Of a stretch of 64,000 bases of DNA, positions 24,517 to 32,888 are shown in pieces (the first letter of the stretch is position 1; the number at the start of each line of letters is the position of its first letter). Origin of the DNA: Stutzerimonas stutzeri (lineage in GTDB: Bacteria; Pseudomonadota; Gammaproteobacteria; Pseudomonadales; Pseudomonadaceae); the NCBI RefSeq assembly GCF_024448715.1, contig NZ_JAMOHZ010000001.1:682001-746000 (forward strand), written 5' to 3'. A model generated the notes under the pieces. That model ran no database searches. It saw only the letters and a program-made list of their open reading frames with translations, and was not told the DNA's origin. The position numbers and the translations under genes were made by a program.

Positions 24517-24564
24517 GCATCGACACTTAGGGCAAATGCATACATTCGCAAGGAGCGACCTTCG

Positions 24565-25161
24565 ATGATTTTCCTGATAATTTTTTTAGCCGTTTGGTTC
24601 GTTGTGGCTCTCTTCGCCAAGCGCAGACGATTGAGCGCCACCATCGCCATTGGCGGCGGCTTCATTACAGCAGTGATCGCAACCTCTGTTGTGTCTGGTG
24701 GTTACCTGCTGACAGAGCGCTACGCCAAGTACCAAAGCACGGCGTTCGAAAAGCAGCGAGGCGGAGCCCTGAGCAAATCTAAGCTATTGGCCGAATTGGG
24801 CGAATTCGCTCCGGTATTGAAAGCCGCGCCTGCCGATAAAGGAGAATTGAGAGAACTCGGTAAAACCCAAGGCGGTTCGACAGGCATACTGGAAATAAGT
24901 GGAACATCAGATGTCGTGGAGAAAGCTACGCTCGCTTTTTCGGCCGATCTGAACGATGAACAAATTCGAGCGCGAAACCTTGAGATGGCAACTCGCTACG
25001 TTCACGCTCTATTCCCTGAGTGGAATTCTCCCGAGGCGTGGCTAGCAGGCCTCGCTGATGCCGGCACGGAAACGCAAGTGATTGAGCGAGAAGGCAGACG
25101 GCTGATAGCCAAGCACTCCAACGAGCTAAGCCTCTGGTTCCTCACAGTAGAGAAACTCTAG
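24565..25161 (+). CDS. Uncharacterised membrane-anchored cargo protein
   Basis: 198 residues with AAGGAG upstream. Two N-terminal hydrophobic helices (about 1-17 and 27-48) and a soluble C-terminal domain rich in Glu/Lys. The codon usage is less GC-biased than in the neighbouring phage genes. It sits between mor and the late operon and is closed by its own terminator, the layout of a moron (an independently expressed passenger gene). Function unknown; superinfection exclusion is one possibility but is unsupported. Confidence 0.7.
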   Translation: MIFLIIFLAVWFVVALFAKRRRLSATIAIGGGFITAVIATSVVSGGYLLTERYAKYQSTAFEKQRGGALSKSKLLAELGEFAPVLKAAPADKGELRELGKTQGGSTGILEISGTSDVVEKATLAFSADLNDEQIRARNLEMATRYVHALFPEWNSPEAWLAGLADAGTETQVIEREGRRLIAKHSNELSLWFLTVEKL

Positions 25162-25167
25162 CCCTCT

Positions 25168-25195
25168 AAGCCCCGCCAAGTGCGGGGCTTCTTGT
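25168..25195 (+). terminator. Rho-independent terminator before the lysis/late operon
   Basis: AAGCCCCGC / GCGGGGCTT hairpin with a 5-base loop, followed by CTTGT. It separates the early/cargo transcripts from the late leader that starts at 25199. Confidence 0.8.
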
Positions 25196-25198
25196 ATC

Positions 25199-25254
25199 TA
25201 CTGAACCCCTTCAAGCTCCATTGATCTTCTGCCGCCGCCGAACATGGCGGCATG
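25199..25254 (+). promoter_or_regulatory. Late-operon leader, copy A (lysis side)
   Basis: The motif TACTGAACCCC (25199-25209) begins 53 bases before the ATG at 25252, exactly as in copy B at 34352. A hairpin GCCGCC/GGCGGC (25231-25236 with 25246-25251) ends against the A of the ATG. No Shine-Dalgarno is visible. Upstream TATCTACT could be a -10. The position corresponds to the Mu lysis-operon late promoter. Confidence 0.65.
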
Positions 25255-25602
25255 AAGAAACAAGCCACCCACACTCGCCCCCTTCGCCACGCGCGTGACT
25301 TCGCCCAGGCCATCGTCGATGCCTATGGCGACGTCGAGCGTCAGCGCGAAATCTTCACGGCATGCCCGGTCGAGCTACGTGGCCTCGCCCGTGAGATGGC
25401 CAAGTCGGGTCTGGCCAAGGCCGAGCAGCGCGCCAAGCAGCTGATCGCGCACCGCGAGATGCACCGCCGCGCCGCTGCGGTCGATCCGGCACCCCTGATC
25501 CCAACCAGACGTATCTCCTCCCTCCGCCAATCCAGCCCGGAGGTTGGTCGCGCGCGCCTGGCCGAGCTGCGTGCGGCCCTCGGCAATAAGGAAACGGCAT
25601 GA
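25252..25602 (+). CDS. Hypothetical protein, first gene of the late/lysis operon
   Basis: 116 residues, basic and largely helical (RHARDFAQAIVDAYGDVERQ), C-terminus rich in Arg. No family recognised. The start codon lies directly after the leader hairpin without a recognisable ribosome site. It overlaps the endolysin start (ATGA). Confidence 0.7.
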   Translation: MKKQATHTRPLRHARDFAQAIVDAYGDVERQREIFTACPVELRGLAREMAKSGLAKAEQRAKQLIAHREMHRRAAAVDPAPLIPTRRISSLRQSSPEVGRARLAELRAALGNKETA

Positions 25603-26078
25603 GCTCGCGCCAGCCTCGTGGCATTCGCAACTACAACCCCGGCAACTTGGAGCGCAACGGTACGCGCTGGCAAGGCATGGCCCTGAACCAATCAGCTGAC
25701 TCGCGGTTCATCGTGTTCAGCCATCCGGTATGGGGCATCCGCGCCATTGCTCGGACGCTGATCACCTACCAGGACGTACGCCGCGCCCGTGACGGCAGCC
25801 GCATCGACAGCGTACGAGAGATCATCGAGCGGTGGGCCCCAGCCCATGAAAACGACACCAGCGCTTATGCCAAAGCAGTCGCGAAATCGCTCGGGATTGG
25901 GGCGGATGACGAGACCGTCGACGTCTACGACTACGCCACGTCGACCGCCCTGGTGAAGGCCATCGTCCGTCACGAAAACGGCCAAGGGCCATTGCCCGGC
26001 GGCAACTGGTACGGCGACGCATTGATCGCCGAAGGCCTCGCCTTGGCGGGCATCCTGGAGGGGGTGCGCCATGGCTAA
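25599..26078 (+). CDS. Phage endolysin, P5-like lytic transglycosylase type
   Basis: 159 residues. The opening RGIRNYNPGNLERNGTRWQG and IVFSHPVWGIRAIARTLITY match the structural protein P5 / lytic transglycosylase family used as endolysins by many tailed phages of Pseudomonas. No signal peptide, so export would rely on the holin encoded next. It is coupled to the preceding gene by ATGA and overlaps the holin gene by 8 bases. Confidence 0.85.
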   Translation: MSSRQPRGIRNYNPGNLERNGTRWQGMALNQSADSRFIVFSHPVWGIRAIARTLITYQDVRRARDGSRIDSVREIIERWAPAHENDTSAYAKAVAKSLGIGADDETVDVYDYATSTALVKAIVRHENGQGPLPGGNWYGDALIAEGLALAGILEGVRHG

Positions 26079-26268
26079 CTGTAAACACTGGAGCCGTAGC
26101 AAAACGCTTTGGCTCAACGCCATCGTGGCCGCGCTGGTCGCACTGGAGGCCGGCACCGGCCTGCTGCAGCCACACCTGCCGGTCAGCCTCTATACCGTCG
26201 TGGCCGTCTCGCTGCCGGTCGTCAATGCCGTGTTGCGAGTGGTTACCACCCAGGGGGTGCGCGCATGA
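26071..26268 (+). CDS. Holin-like small membrane protein
   Basis: 65 residues with two hydrophobic helices (about 11-32 and 38-57) and charged ends. Size, topology and position between the endolysin and Rz genes argue for a class II holin. No sequence family claimed. Confidence 0.7.
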   Translation: MANCKHWSRSKTLWLNAIVAALVALEAGTGLLQPHLPVSLYTVVAVSLPVVNAVLRVVTTQGVRA

Positions 26269-26444
26269 TCCGCCGTCTCTGGGCCTTCCTCGATCACCTA
26301 TTCGGCACGCCGCGCATGTGGGTGCCGAACTGCCGGTACCAGACGCCACTGCCGCCTATACGCGTCGGCAAAACAGGTATCGCCGCAGCCCGCCGCGCCG
26401 CCCGCAAGGCACGCAACCGCCGGAGGGCCAAGCGCCATGCTTGA
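26265..26444 (+). CDS. Small basic protein in the lysis cassette
   Basis: 59 residues, start overlapping the holin stop (ATGA) and end overlapping the Rz gene by 8 bases. N-terminal amphipathic helix, C-terminus almost entirely Arg/Lys/Ala (ARRAARKARNRRRAKRHA). Unknown; possibly a holin modulator. Confidence 0.6.
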   Translation: MIRRLWAFLDHLFGTPRMWVPNCRYQTPLPPIRVGKTGIAAARRAARKARNRRRAKRHA

Positions 26445-27051
26445 ACGTCTCAGCTCACCGTTGCCCAGCTCGCTGACGCTGGGCCTGCTGGCTTGCATGG
26501 TCTGTGCGGCCGCCTCGGGCGGTATCGCCTACGGCTTCGGCTATCGGCACGCCGAAGCCCAGGGCGCGGCCAGTCTCAGCGCCCTTGTGGCCAAGCATGC
26601 GACCCAGGCCAGCACAACAGCCGAGGCAAACAGCGAGCGAATGCTGCAGCAGATAACTCGCGCCAGCGAAGCCGCTGGGCAGATGCTCGCCTTGCTCGCT
26701 CGCCTCGACACCGAACAGCAGCCCATCCAGGAACGCATCCCCCATGTCACTAGCACCTATCGGCCGGAGCCGGCCGCTGCGCCTGAGCCTATCCCTCGTT
26801 GCGTGTTCACTGTTGGCTGGTTGCGCGACTACAACACCGCCCTTGGTGTGCCCGGCGCCGCCATTGGTCCCGTTGCCGGCCCCGCTGGGCAAACACCCTG
26901 GGCCGCCCCCGGCGCTGACGCCGAATTATTGGAAAGCGGTGTTACACCCGCAGACATCCTCGCCCACGCCCAGGACTACGGCCGCTGGGCCCGTTCCCTT
27001 GCCAGCCAGGTGACCGGCCTGCTCACAGCCAGGGAGGCTGGCACGCCATGA
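26437..27051 (+). CDS. Rz-like i-spanin
   Basis: 204 residues: one N-terminal inner-membrane anchor (about 14-36), then a periplasmic helical domain with heptad-like Ala/Glu/Gln pattern (about 45-100), then a Pro-rich C-terminus. This is the layout of Rz proteins, which span the periplasm with Rz1 to fuse inner and outer membranes in the last lysis step. The Rz1 gene is nested inside in another frame. Confidence 0.82.
   Translation: MLERLSSPLPSSLTLGLLACMVCAAASGGIAYGFGYRHAEAQGAASLSALVAKHATQASTTAEANSERMLQQITRASEAAGQMLALLARLDTEQQPIQERIPHVTSTYRPEPAAAPEPIPRCVFTVGWLRDYNTALGVPGAAIGPVAGPAGQTPWAAPGADAELLESGVTPADILAHAQDYGRWARSLASQVTGLLTAREAGTP
26744..27013 (+). CDS. Rz1-like outer-membrane lipoprotein (o-spanin), nested in Rz
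   Basis: 89 residues in the +1 frame relative to Rz and fully contained in it. Lipoprotein signal ending LLAGC (Cys27) followed by a proline-rich stretch (TTTPPLVCPAPPLVPLPAP), the hallmark of Rz1. Embedded Rz/Rz1 architecture is established for lambda and many phages. Confidence 0.85.
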   Translation: MSLAPIGRSRPLRLSLSLVACSLLAGCATTTPPLVCPAPPLVPLPAPLGKHPGPPPALTPNYWKAVLHPQTSSPTPRTTAAGPVPLPAR

Positions 27052-27440
27052 CCATGGAGCTAGAAATAAGCCAGCTGATTGGATGGGCCACGGGGCTGCT
27101 CAGCATCTTCGTCGGCATCGTCACCGGCCTGGTCAAGCTGCTGCTCGGTCAGTTCGAGAAGCGTCTGGCCGAGCGCTTCGCCGCTCAGGATGCCGCCAGG
27201 CTAAGTGCCAGCCGCCACTGGGAGGAAAACTTCGCCAAGGTCCTGGAGCGCCAGGACAAAGACTCCGACGCAGTGCAGCAGTTGGAGCGCAGCTTCCTGC
27301 GTTTCCAGGCCGAGCTGCCACTGCAGTACGTGCGGCGCGAAGACTTCGTCCGCAACCAAACCATCATCGAAGCCAAGATCGACGCCGTTTTCTCCAAGCT
27401 CGAAGTTATCCAGATAAATGGAGCCCGTAACCATGATTGA
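27048..27440 (+). CDS. Membrane-anchored coiled-coil phage protein (Mu gp25-like position)
   Basis: 130 residues: N-terminal hydrophobic helix (about 10-33), then a charged helical stretch ending IEAKIDAVFSKLEVI. It resembles the small membrane/coiled-coil proteins (DUF2730-like) found between lysis and head genes in Mu-like phages; the match is by layout only. ATGA overlap with Rz. Confidence 0.65.
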   Translation: MTMELEISQLIGWATGLLSIFVGIVTGLVKLLLGQFEKRLAERFAAQDAARLSASRHWEENFAKVLERQDKDSDAVQQLERSFLRFQAELPLQYVRREDFVRNQTIIEAKIDAVFSKLEVIQINGARNHD

Positions 27441-27738
27441 TGCCGCCAAGATCCGCCGAGAGTCCATGCGCTGGTACATCCTGCTGACCCTCAACAATGC
27501 CCGCCCGGTAGACCCGCACGAAGTCCTGGTGCTCTCGACCATCCAGGGCATCTATGCCGATGCGACCCAGCATGAAGTCCGCCGCGAACTCGACTACCTG
27601 AAAGACCGCAGCCTGGTCACTCTCGACAAGCAGCCCAGCGGCGTCTGGATCGCCGGCCTGACCCACTACGGCGTCGACATCGCCGAGTACACCATCGAAT
27701 GTAACCCCGGCATTGCACGCCCGGCACGGTGCGTCTGA
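27433..27738 (+). CDS. Mu gp26-like phage protein (VpaChn25_0724 type)
   Basis: 101 residues from the ATG at 27433 (GGAG upstream). RWYILLTLNNARPVDPHEVL followed by ADATQHEVRRELDYLKDRSL is a winged-helix pattern conserved in this small Mu-like phage family, always next to the DUF3486 gene. Function unknown. Confidence 0.78.
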   Translation: MIDAAKIRRESMRWYILLTLNNARPVDPHEVLVLSTIQGIYADATQHEVRRELDYLKDRSLVTLDKQPSGVWIAGLTHYGVDIAEYTIECNPGIARPARCV

Positions 27739-27739
27739 C

Positions 27740-28252
27740 ATGCCGCCGCGCAGCAAGGTCGCCACCCTGCCGGGCGAGGTGAAAGCCTGGCTGGATCAGG
27801 CTTTGGCCGAGAACAACTTCAGCGACTACGAGGCCCTGTCCGCTGAGCTGACCGACCGCGGCTTCGCAATCAGCAAGAGCGCGCTGCACCGTTACGGTCA
27901 GAACTTCGAGGATCGCCTCTCCGCCTTGAAAGTGGCCAGCGAACAAGCCCGCGCCGTGGTGGCTGCCGCGCCCGATGAGGAAGGGGCCGTCAACGAAGCG
28001 CTGATGCGCCTCGTCCAGGAACACCTGTTCAAGTTGCTCATGAGCGAAGGTGGCCAGTTCGATCTGCCCAAGGTGGCCAAGGCTGTGGCCGAGCTGGGCA
28101 AGGCGTCGATTAGCCAGAAGAAATGGCAGGCCGAGGTCCGCGCCAAGGCCGAAGCGGCCGCCAGCCAGGTCGAGAAAATCGCCAAAAAAGGTGGTCTCGA
28201 CGCGGCCACCGTGGCTGAGATTCGGCGGGAGATTCTCGGGGTGGCGCGGTGA
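27740..28252 (+). CDS. DUF3486 / Mu gp27-like protein, putative small terminase
   Basis: 170 residues. N-terminal DNA-binding-like segment (LPGEVKAWLDQALAENNFSD … AISKSALHRYGQNFE), then a long helical region. DUF3486 proteins stand directly before the large terminase in Mu-like phages and are the proposed small terminase subunit. Here the two are separated by an inverted passenger gene. Confidence 0.85.
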   Translation: MPPRSKVATLPGEVKAWLDQALAENNFSDYEALSAELTDRGFAISKSALHRYGQNFEDRLSALKVASEQARAVVAAAPDEEGAVNEALMRLVQEHLFKLLMSEGGQFDLPKVAKAVAELGKASISQKKWQAEVRAKAEAAASQVEKIAKKGGLDAATVAEIRREILGVAR

Positions 28253-28257
28253 GCTGT

Positions 28258-28611
28258 TTAGAACACTATAAAAGGAATAGGGACCAAGTCACGATTGGGA
28301 ACCTTGTGTCCGCACTTCGGGCAGACCAGATAGTAAAGAAGACCCTGGTTCTTCTCAGTAAGTCCGTGCTGTTCCTTCCTCTTGAAGCACTCAGCACACA
28401 CAAACTCAGGATGTTTCGAAGTGTCCGCGTTAGCGGTGCGCTTGAAAACGATTCCGCCCTTCGCGGTAGCGAACTGTGTGTAGTGCCGAGCTACCGAGAG
28501 ACGCCAAAAGAGCACCCCGGTCAAATATCTCAGAGCCGTCCAGATTGCAGCGCCACAGTCTTTTATGGGCGCCCAGAGCTTGAGCACAAAATTCAGAAAC
28601 CAGCCGTCCAT
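28258..28611 (-). CDS. Antisense passenger gene (moron) encoding a zinc-ribbon membrane protein
   Basis: 117 residues from an ATG at 28611 with a strong GGGAGG five bases upstream. N-terminal hydrophobic/amphipathic helix (FLNFVLKLWAPIKDC … LRYLTGVLFWRLSVA) and a C-terminal ribbon with CX2C pairs (CAECFKRK and CPKCGH). It is the only leftward gene inside the late operon, with lower GC than its surroundings. Expressed from its own promoter, it is a lysogenic-conversion candidate. Family not recognised. Confidence 0.75.
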   Translation of the reverse strand: MDGWFLNFVLKLWAPIKDCGAAIWTALRYLTGVLFWRLSVARHYTQFATAKGGIVFKRTANADTSKHPEFVCAECFKRKEQHGLTEKNQGLLYYLVCPKCGHKVPNRDLVPIPFIVF

Positions 28612-28673
28612 CGAAACACCTCCCTGGTGCGCTTTTTTTGGCACCGCGAGCCTACCACCGAAGGGCTCGCAAC

Positions 28674-30215
28674 ATGAATCTGCCACCACTACTAGGCAAC
28701 ACCGCCGCTATTGATATACCCGCTGTTCTGCTCGATTACCAAAAGGACTGGATCGGCCTGCGCTCCCCGCTCAAGGTCGCCGAAAAGTCGCGCCGTATCG
28801 GCCTCACCTGGGCCGAGGCGGCGGATAACGTCCTGGTCGCCGCCGCCAGCCGCGAGGCCAAGGGGCAGACCGTCTATTACCTCGGCTACAACCAGGACAT
28901 GACGGTTGAATACATCCAGGCCTGTGCCATGTGGGCGCGCGCGTTCAACTACGCCGCCGGCGAGATCGAGGAAGGCATCTGGCCGGACGAGGATCCCGAC
29001 AAGCACATCAAGACGTACACCATCAGCTTTCCCTCGGGCTTCCGGATCACCGCATTGACCAGCCGCCCATCCAACCTGCGCGGCCGCCAGGGCGTGGTGG
29101 TGATCGATGAGGCCGCGTTCCACCAGGATCTGGCCGAGCTGCTCAAGGCGGCACTGGCGCTGCTTATCTGGGGCGGCGAGGTGCATGTCATCAGCACCCA
29201 CGACGGCACCGACAATCCGTTCAATGAGCTGATCGAGGAGATCCGCGCCGGCAAGCGAAAGGGCATGCTGTTCCGCTCGACCTTCCGTGAAGCGGTCGAG
29301 CAAGGCCTCTATGAGCGGGTCTGCCTGCGCAAGGGCATCCCCTGGACGGCAGAGGAACAGGCCGCCTGGGTTCAGGATGTGTATGACTTCTATGGCGATG
29401 CCGCCGAGGAAGAACTCGACTGCGTGCCCAGTCAGGGCGGCGGCGCTTACCTGTCGCTCGCGCTCCTGGAGCAACGCACCAATCGCGACGTCCCCGTGCT
29501 GCGCCTGGCCTATCCGCAGGGCTATGAAACCATTGCCGAGCACATGCGCCTGGCCGACTCGCTGTCGTGGTGCGAACGCGAGCTGTTGCCGCTGCTGGCG
29601 GCACTGCCGCGTGAAACGCGCAGCTTCTATGGCATGGACTTTGGTCGCAGCGGTGACCTGTCCGTCATCGTGCCATTGCTCCAGGAGCAAGATCTGCGCC
29701 GCCGCCAGCCCTTCCAGGTCGAGCTGCGCAACGTGCCGTTCAAGCAACAGGAGCAGATTCTGTTCTTCATCGTCGACCGGCTGCCCAACTTCCTCGGTGG
29801 CAAGAACGATGCCCGAGGCAACGGCCAGGCGATCGCCGAGGCGGCAGCGGTCAAGTACGGCCATAGCCGCATAGACCAGGTGATGCTCACCGAGGGCTGG
29901 TACCGCGACAACATGCCCCCGTTCAAGGCGGCGCTCGAGGACGGCACCCTGCACGACCTGCCGGCAGACAAAGACACCGTCGACGATTATCGCGCGCTCA
30001 AGGTCGTCAAAGGCGTGCCGCGCGTTCCGGATAGCCGCACCACGGAAAAAGGCGGCGGCAAGCGCCACGGCGATGCCGCCGTCGCTGGTGTACTGGCCTA
30101 CGCCGCCAGCCGCAGCCCGGCAGGCCCCATCGAATACACCCCCGCACCGCCCCGCGCCGATCGCTGGGCCGAACGCGACGACGATCAACCCGGCACCTGG
30201 CAAGGCGCCTGGTAG
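28674..30215 (+). CDS. Mu gp28-like large terminase subunit
   Basis: 513 residues from the ATG at 28674. ATPase domain: adapted Walker A KSRRIGLTWAEA near residue 30, Walker B VVVIDEAAFHQ near 140. Nuclease domain: FYGMDFGRSGDLSV near 320 supplies the first catalytic Asp. It packages phage DNA head-full from an integrated copy, as in Mu. It is followed directly by the portal gene. Confidence 0.93.
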   Translation: MNLPPLLGNTAAIDIPAVLLDYQKDWIGLRSPLKVAEKSRRIGLTWAEAADNVLVAAASREAKGQTVYYLGYNQDMTVEYIQACAMWARAFNYAAGEIEEGIWPDEDPDKHIKTYTISFPSGFRITALTSRPSNLRGRQGVVVIDEAAFHQDLAELLKAALALLIWGGEVHVISTHDGTDNPFNELIEEIRAGKRKGMLFRSTFREAVEQGLYERVCLRKGIPWTAEEQAAWVQDVYDFYGDAAEEELDCVPSQGGGAYLSLALLEQRTNRDVPVLRLAYPQGYETIAEHMRLADSLSWCERELLPLLAALPRETRSFYGMDFGRSGDLSVIVPLLQEQDLRRRQPFQVELRNVPFKQQEQILFFIVDRLPNFLGGKNDARGNGQAIAEAAAVKYGHSRIDQVMLTEGWYRDNMPPFKAALEDGTLHDLPADKDTVDDYRALKVVKGVPRVPDSRTTEKGGGKRHGDAAVAGVLAYAASRSPAGPIEYTPAPPRADRWAERDDDQPGTWQGAW

Positions 30216-30228
30216 CCTTCAGGAATAG

Positions 30229-31767
30229 ATGCCCATGGCAATCGTAGACATTCACGGCCAGCCCATCGAGCAGAGCACCCTGCGCGAATCGCAGACGTCC
30301 CGGCTCGCCCAGCTGCAGGAGGAATTCGCCGAGCACCCATCCAACGGGCTCACACCGCCCAAGCTGGCCGGCATCCTCCGGGCGGCCGAGCAAGGCGACA
30401 TCAAAGCCCAGTGCGAACTCTTCCAGGACATGGAAGAAAAGGACGCGCATCTGCTCGCCGAGATCGGCAAGCGCCGCCGCGCGTTGACAACGGTGGACTG
30501 GGCAGTGGTACCGCCACGCAACCCCAGCGCCGCCGAGCAGGCCGAGGCCGACTGGCTGAATGAAGTGCTCCAGGACCTGCCCGACTTCGAGGATCTGTTG
30601 TTCGACATGCTCGATGCCATCGGCAAGGGCTTCGCCGGCATCGAGCTGGACTGGGAGCGGTACGGCCGCGAGTGGATGCCCAAGGCGTTTAACTACCGCG
30701 AAGCGTCCTGGTTCCAGCTCGATCCAGCTACGCGCACCGAACTGCGGCTTCGCGATGGCAGCGTCGAAGGTGAGCCGCTGCAGCCGTTCGGCTGGATCTT
30801 GCATCAGCACAAGGCCAAGTCCGGCTATGTTGCGCGCGGCGGTTTGTATCGTGTGCTGGCCTGGCCGTACCTGTTCAAGAACTACGCCGTCCGAGACCTC
30901 GCCGAGTTTCTGGAGATCTACGGCCTGCCGGTCCGCCTGGGTAAATACCCAAGCGGCGCAACTGCAGACGAAAAAGCCACCCTGCTGCGCGCCGTGGTGA
31001 ACATCGGCCACAACGCGGCCGGCATCATCCCCGAAGACATGGCCATTGACTTCAAGGAAGCGGCCAAGGGCACCCATGATCCGTTCGACTGGATGGTGCA
31101 GTGGGCTGAAAAGAGCATGTCCAAAGCCATCCTCGGCGGCACGCTCACCAGCCAGGCCGACGGCGCCAGTAGCACCAACGCCCTCGGCAACGTGCACAAC
31201 GAGGTGCGCCACGACCTGCTCAAGGCCGATGCCAAACAGGTCGCCACCTCGCTGCGGCAGTACCTCCTCTATCCGCTCCTGGTGCTGAATAAGGGCGGCG
31301 AGCGCGACCCCCGTCGGTTGCCCCGTTTCCAGTTCGACCTGGTCGAAGCCGAAGACATGGCCACTTACGCCGAGGCTCTGCCCAAGCTGGTCGAGGCAGG
31401 CATGCAAATCCCGGTCAGCTGGGCGCACGACAAGTTGCGCATACCGCTGCCGGGCAAAGATGACGCCGTGCTTGGCACTGCCGTCCCGGCCGGGACGGTG
31501 ACTGCCGCCACCCGCGTGGCCGCGCTCAAGAGCAAGTCGGGCAACGACCCGATCGACGATCTGGCCGAGCAGCTCGCCAATGACTGGGAGCCAGTGGCCG
31601 AACTGGTCGCCCCGGTGCAGCAGCTGCTCGCCAGCTGTAAAAGCCTGGAAGAGTTTCGCGATCGGCTGCCCGAGGTCATCCCCCAACTGGACGCCGGCCA
31701 GCTCGCTGAGCTTATCGCCCAGGGCATGTTCGCCGGCACGCTGGCCGGCCGGACTGGGGCGGTCTGA
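30229..31767 (+). CDS. Mu gp29-like portal protein (DUF935)
   Basis: 512 residues from the first ATG; a second ATG two codons later (30235) is equally compatible with the AGGA site. DUF935 signatures include LLAEIGKRRRALTTVDWAVV, KNYAVRDLAEFLEIYGLPVR and SKAILGGTLTSQADGASSTN. It forms the dodecameric vertex through which DNA enters and to which the tail joins. Stop and next start overlap (TGATG). Confidence 0.93.
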   Translation: MPMAIVDIHGQPIEQSTLRESQTSRLAQLQEEFAEHPSNGLTPPKLAGILRAAEQGDIKAQCELFQDMEEKDAHLLAEIGKRRRALTTVDWAVVPPRNPSAAEQAEADWLNEVLQDLPDFEDLLFDMLDAIGKGFAGIELDWERYGREWMPKAFNYREASWFQLDPATRTELRLRDGSVEGEPLQPFGWILHQHKAKSGYVARGGLYRVLAWPYLFKNYAVRDLAEFLEIYGLPVRLGKYPSGATADEKATLLRAVVNIGHNAAGIIPEDMAIDFKEAAKGTHDPFDWMVQWAEKSMSKAILGGTLTSQADGASSTNALGNVHNEVRHDLLKADAKQVATSLRQYLLYPLLVLNKGGERDPRRLPRFQFDLVEAEDMATYAEALPKLVEAGMQIPVSWAHDKLRIPLPGKDDAVLGTAVPAGTVTAATRVAALKSKSGNDPIDDLAEQLANDWEPVAELVAPVQQLLASCKSLEEFRDRLPEVIPQLDAGQLAELIAQGMFAGTLAGRTGAV

Positions 31768-32888
31768 TGGTCGACCTGGTCGCGCTGCCACCGACGGAGG
31801 CCATCGAGTACTTCCGCCAGAAAGGCTTCGCTGTTGGCTTCGACTACCGCGACGTCTGGCAGGCGCAACATCAGTCCGCATTCTCCGTGGCCAAGGCCAT
31901 GCAGCTCGATCTACTGCAGGACATTCGCGCCGAGGTCGACCGGGCGCTTGCCGAAGGCACCACGCTGCAGGACTTCCAAAAGAGGCTGATGCCGACCCTG
32001 CAGGCGAAAGGCTGGTGGGGACGGCAGGATCGGCTGGATCCACTGACCGGTGAGGTGCGGGACGTCCAGCTGGGCAGCCCGCGCCGGCTCAAGGTGATCT
32101 ACGACACCAACCTGCGCACCGCCCACAGCGAAGGCCAGTGGCAGCGCATCCAGGATCGCAAAGCCGCGTTCCCCTACCTGCAGTACGACGGCGGCAACTC
32201 GGAAAACCCCCGCCTGCAGCACAGCGCCTGGGACGGCCTGGTGCTCTCGGTGGATGATCCGTTCTGGCAGAGCCATCTGCCAATCAAGGAATGGGGCTGC
32301 AAGTGCCGAGTCATCCCCATGACGGCGGGCCAGCTGCAGCGCCAAGGCATCGAGGTCAGCGAGTCGCCGAAGGTGCCCAGCGTCCCCTTCGTCAACAAGC
32401 GTACCGGTGAAGTGCAGCAGATCCCGAAGGGCGTCCACCCAGCGTTCCACTATCCACCAGGTGGACGCCGCGCGAGCCTGAGCCAGCACCTGGTCGACAA
32501 GGTAGCGGCAGCACCGACTGCGATTACGCGGGCCAGCATTGCCGATCTGGTCAGCGGTCCGGCGTTTGCCGAGTGGTATCGCAAGCCGGCAGGAGGCTTT
32601 CCCGTTGGGCTGCTGAGCCAGGAAAGCGCCGAGCGCGTCGGTGCCAGGACGTCGGTCGTCACTCTGACCGAAACGGTGTTGGCTGAGCAACTTGCCAGTC
32701 AGCCGACCATCCTCGTCGAGGATTACGCCTTGGTGCAGCTGATACTCGATCGTGCCACGCCCAACCTGCAGGCAGATGGCAGCCTGCTATACATCGATGA
32801 GCAGGCCGACGGCTCGGTAACGGTATTGACAGTCGAGATCTCGGAATCGGCCGTGGCGGTGCGCAGCCTGGTGAGAATGCTTCGGTAA
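31767..32888 (+). CDS. Mu gpF-like minor head protein, with possible C-terminal nuclease domain
   Basis: 373 residues. The SPP1 gp7/MuF domain covers about 1-195, with YDTNLRTAHSEGQWQRIQ and the conserved WGCKCRVIPM. After a linker, the C-terminal ~120 residues (GFPVGLLSQESAERVGARTS to the end) resemble the barnase/EndoU/colicin-like nuclease-type domains often appended to MuF proteins. That assignment is tentative. MuF proteins are packaged and may be delivered with DNA. Confidence 0.9.
   Translation: MVDLVALPPTEAIEYFRQKGFAVGFDYRDVWQAQHQSAFSVAKAMQLDLLQDIRAEVDRALAEGTTLQDFQKRLMPTLQAKGWWGRQDRLDPLTGEVRDVQLGSPRRLKVIYDTNLRTAHSEGQWQRIQDRKAAFPYLQYDGGNSENPRLQHSAWDGLVLSVDDPFWQSHLPIKEWGCKCRVIPMTAGQLQRQGIEVSESPKVPSVPFVNKRTGEVQQIPKGVHPAFHYPPGGRRASLSQHLVDKVAAAPTAITRASIADLVSGPAFAEWYRKPAGGFPVGLLSQESAERVGARTSVVTLTETVLAEQLASQPTILVEDYALVQLILDRATPNLQADGSLLYIDEQADGSVTVLTVEISESAVAVRSLVRMLR

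Noticed and set aside
28249..28677. 142-codon plus-strand frame between DUF3486 and terminase
   Set aside because: Covers the reverse of the moron gene, which has the better ribosome site and the CXXC pairs; the plus frame has no sensible start.
28692..30203. 503-codon minus-strand frame
   Set aside because: Antisense shadow of the large terminase gene with its ATPase and nuclease motifs; the reverse product has no recognisable domain.
30007..32043. 678-codon open frame on the minus strand
   Set aside because: Antisense shadow of the portal and gpF genes, which match known families; long reverse frames are common in high-GC coding DNA.
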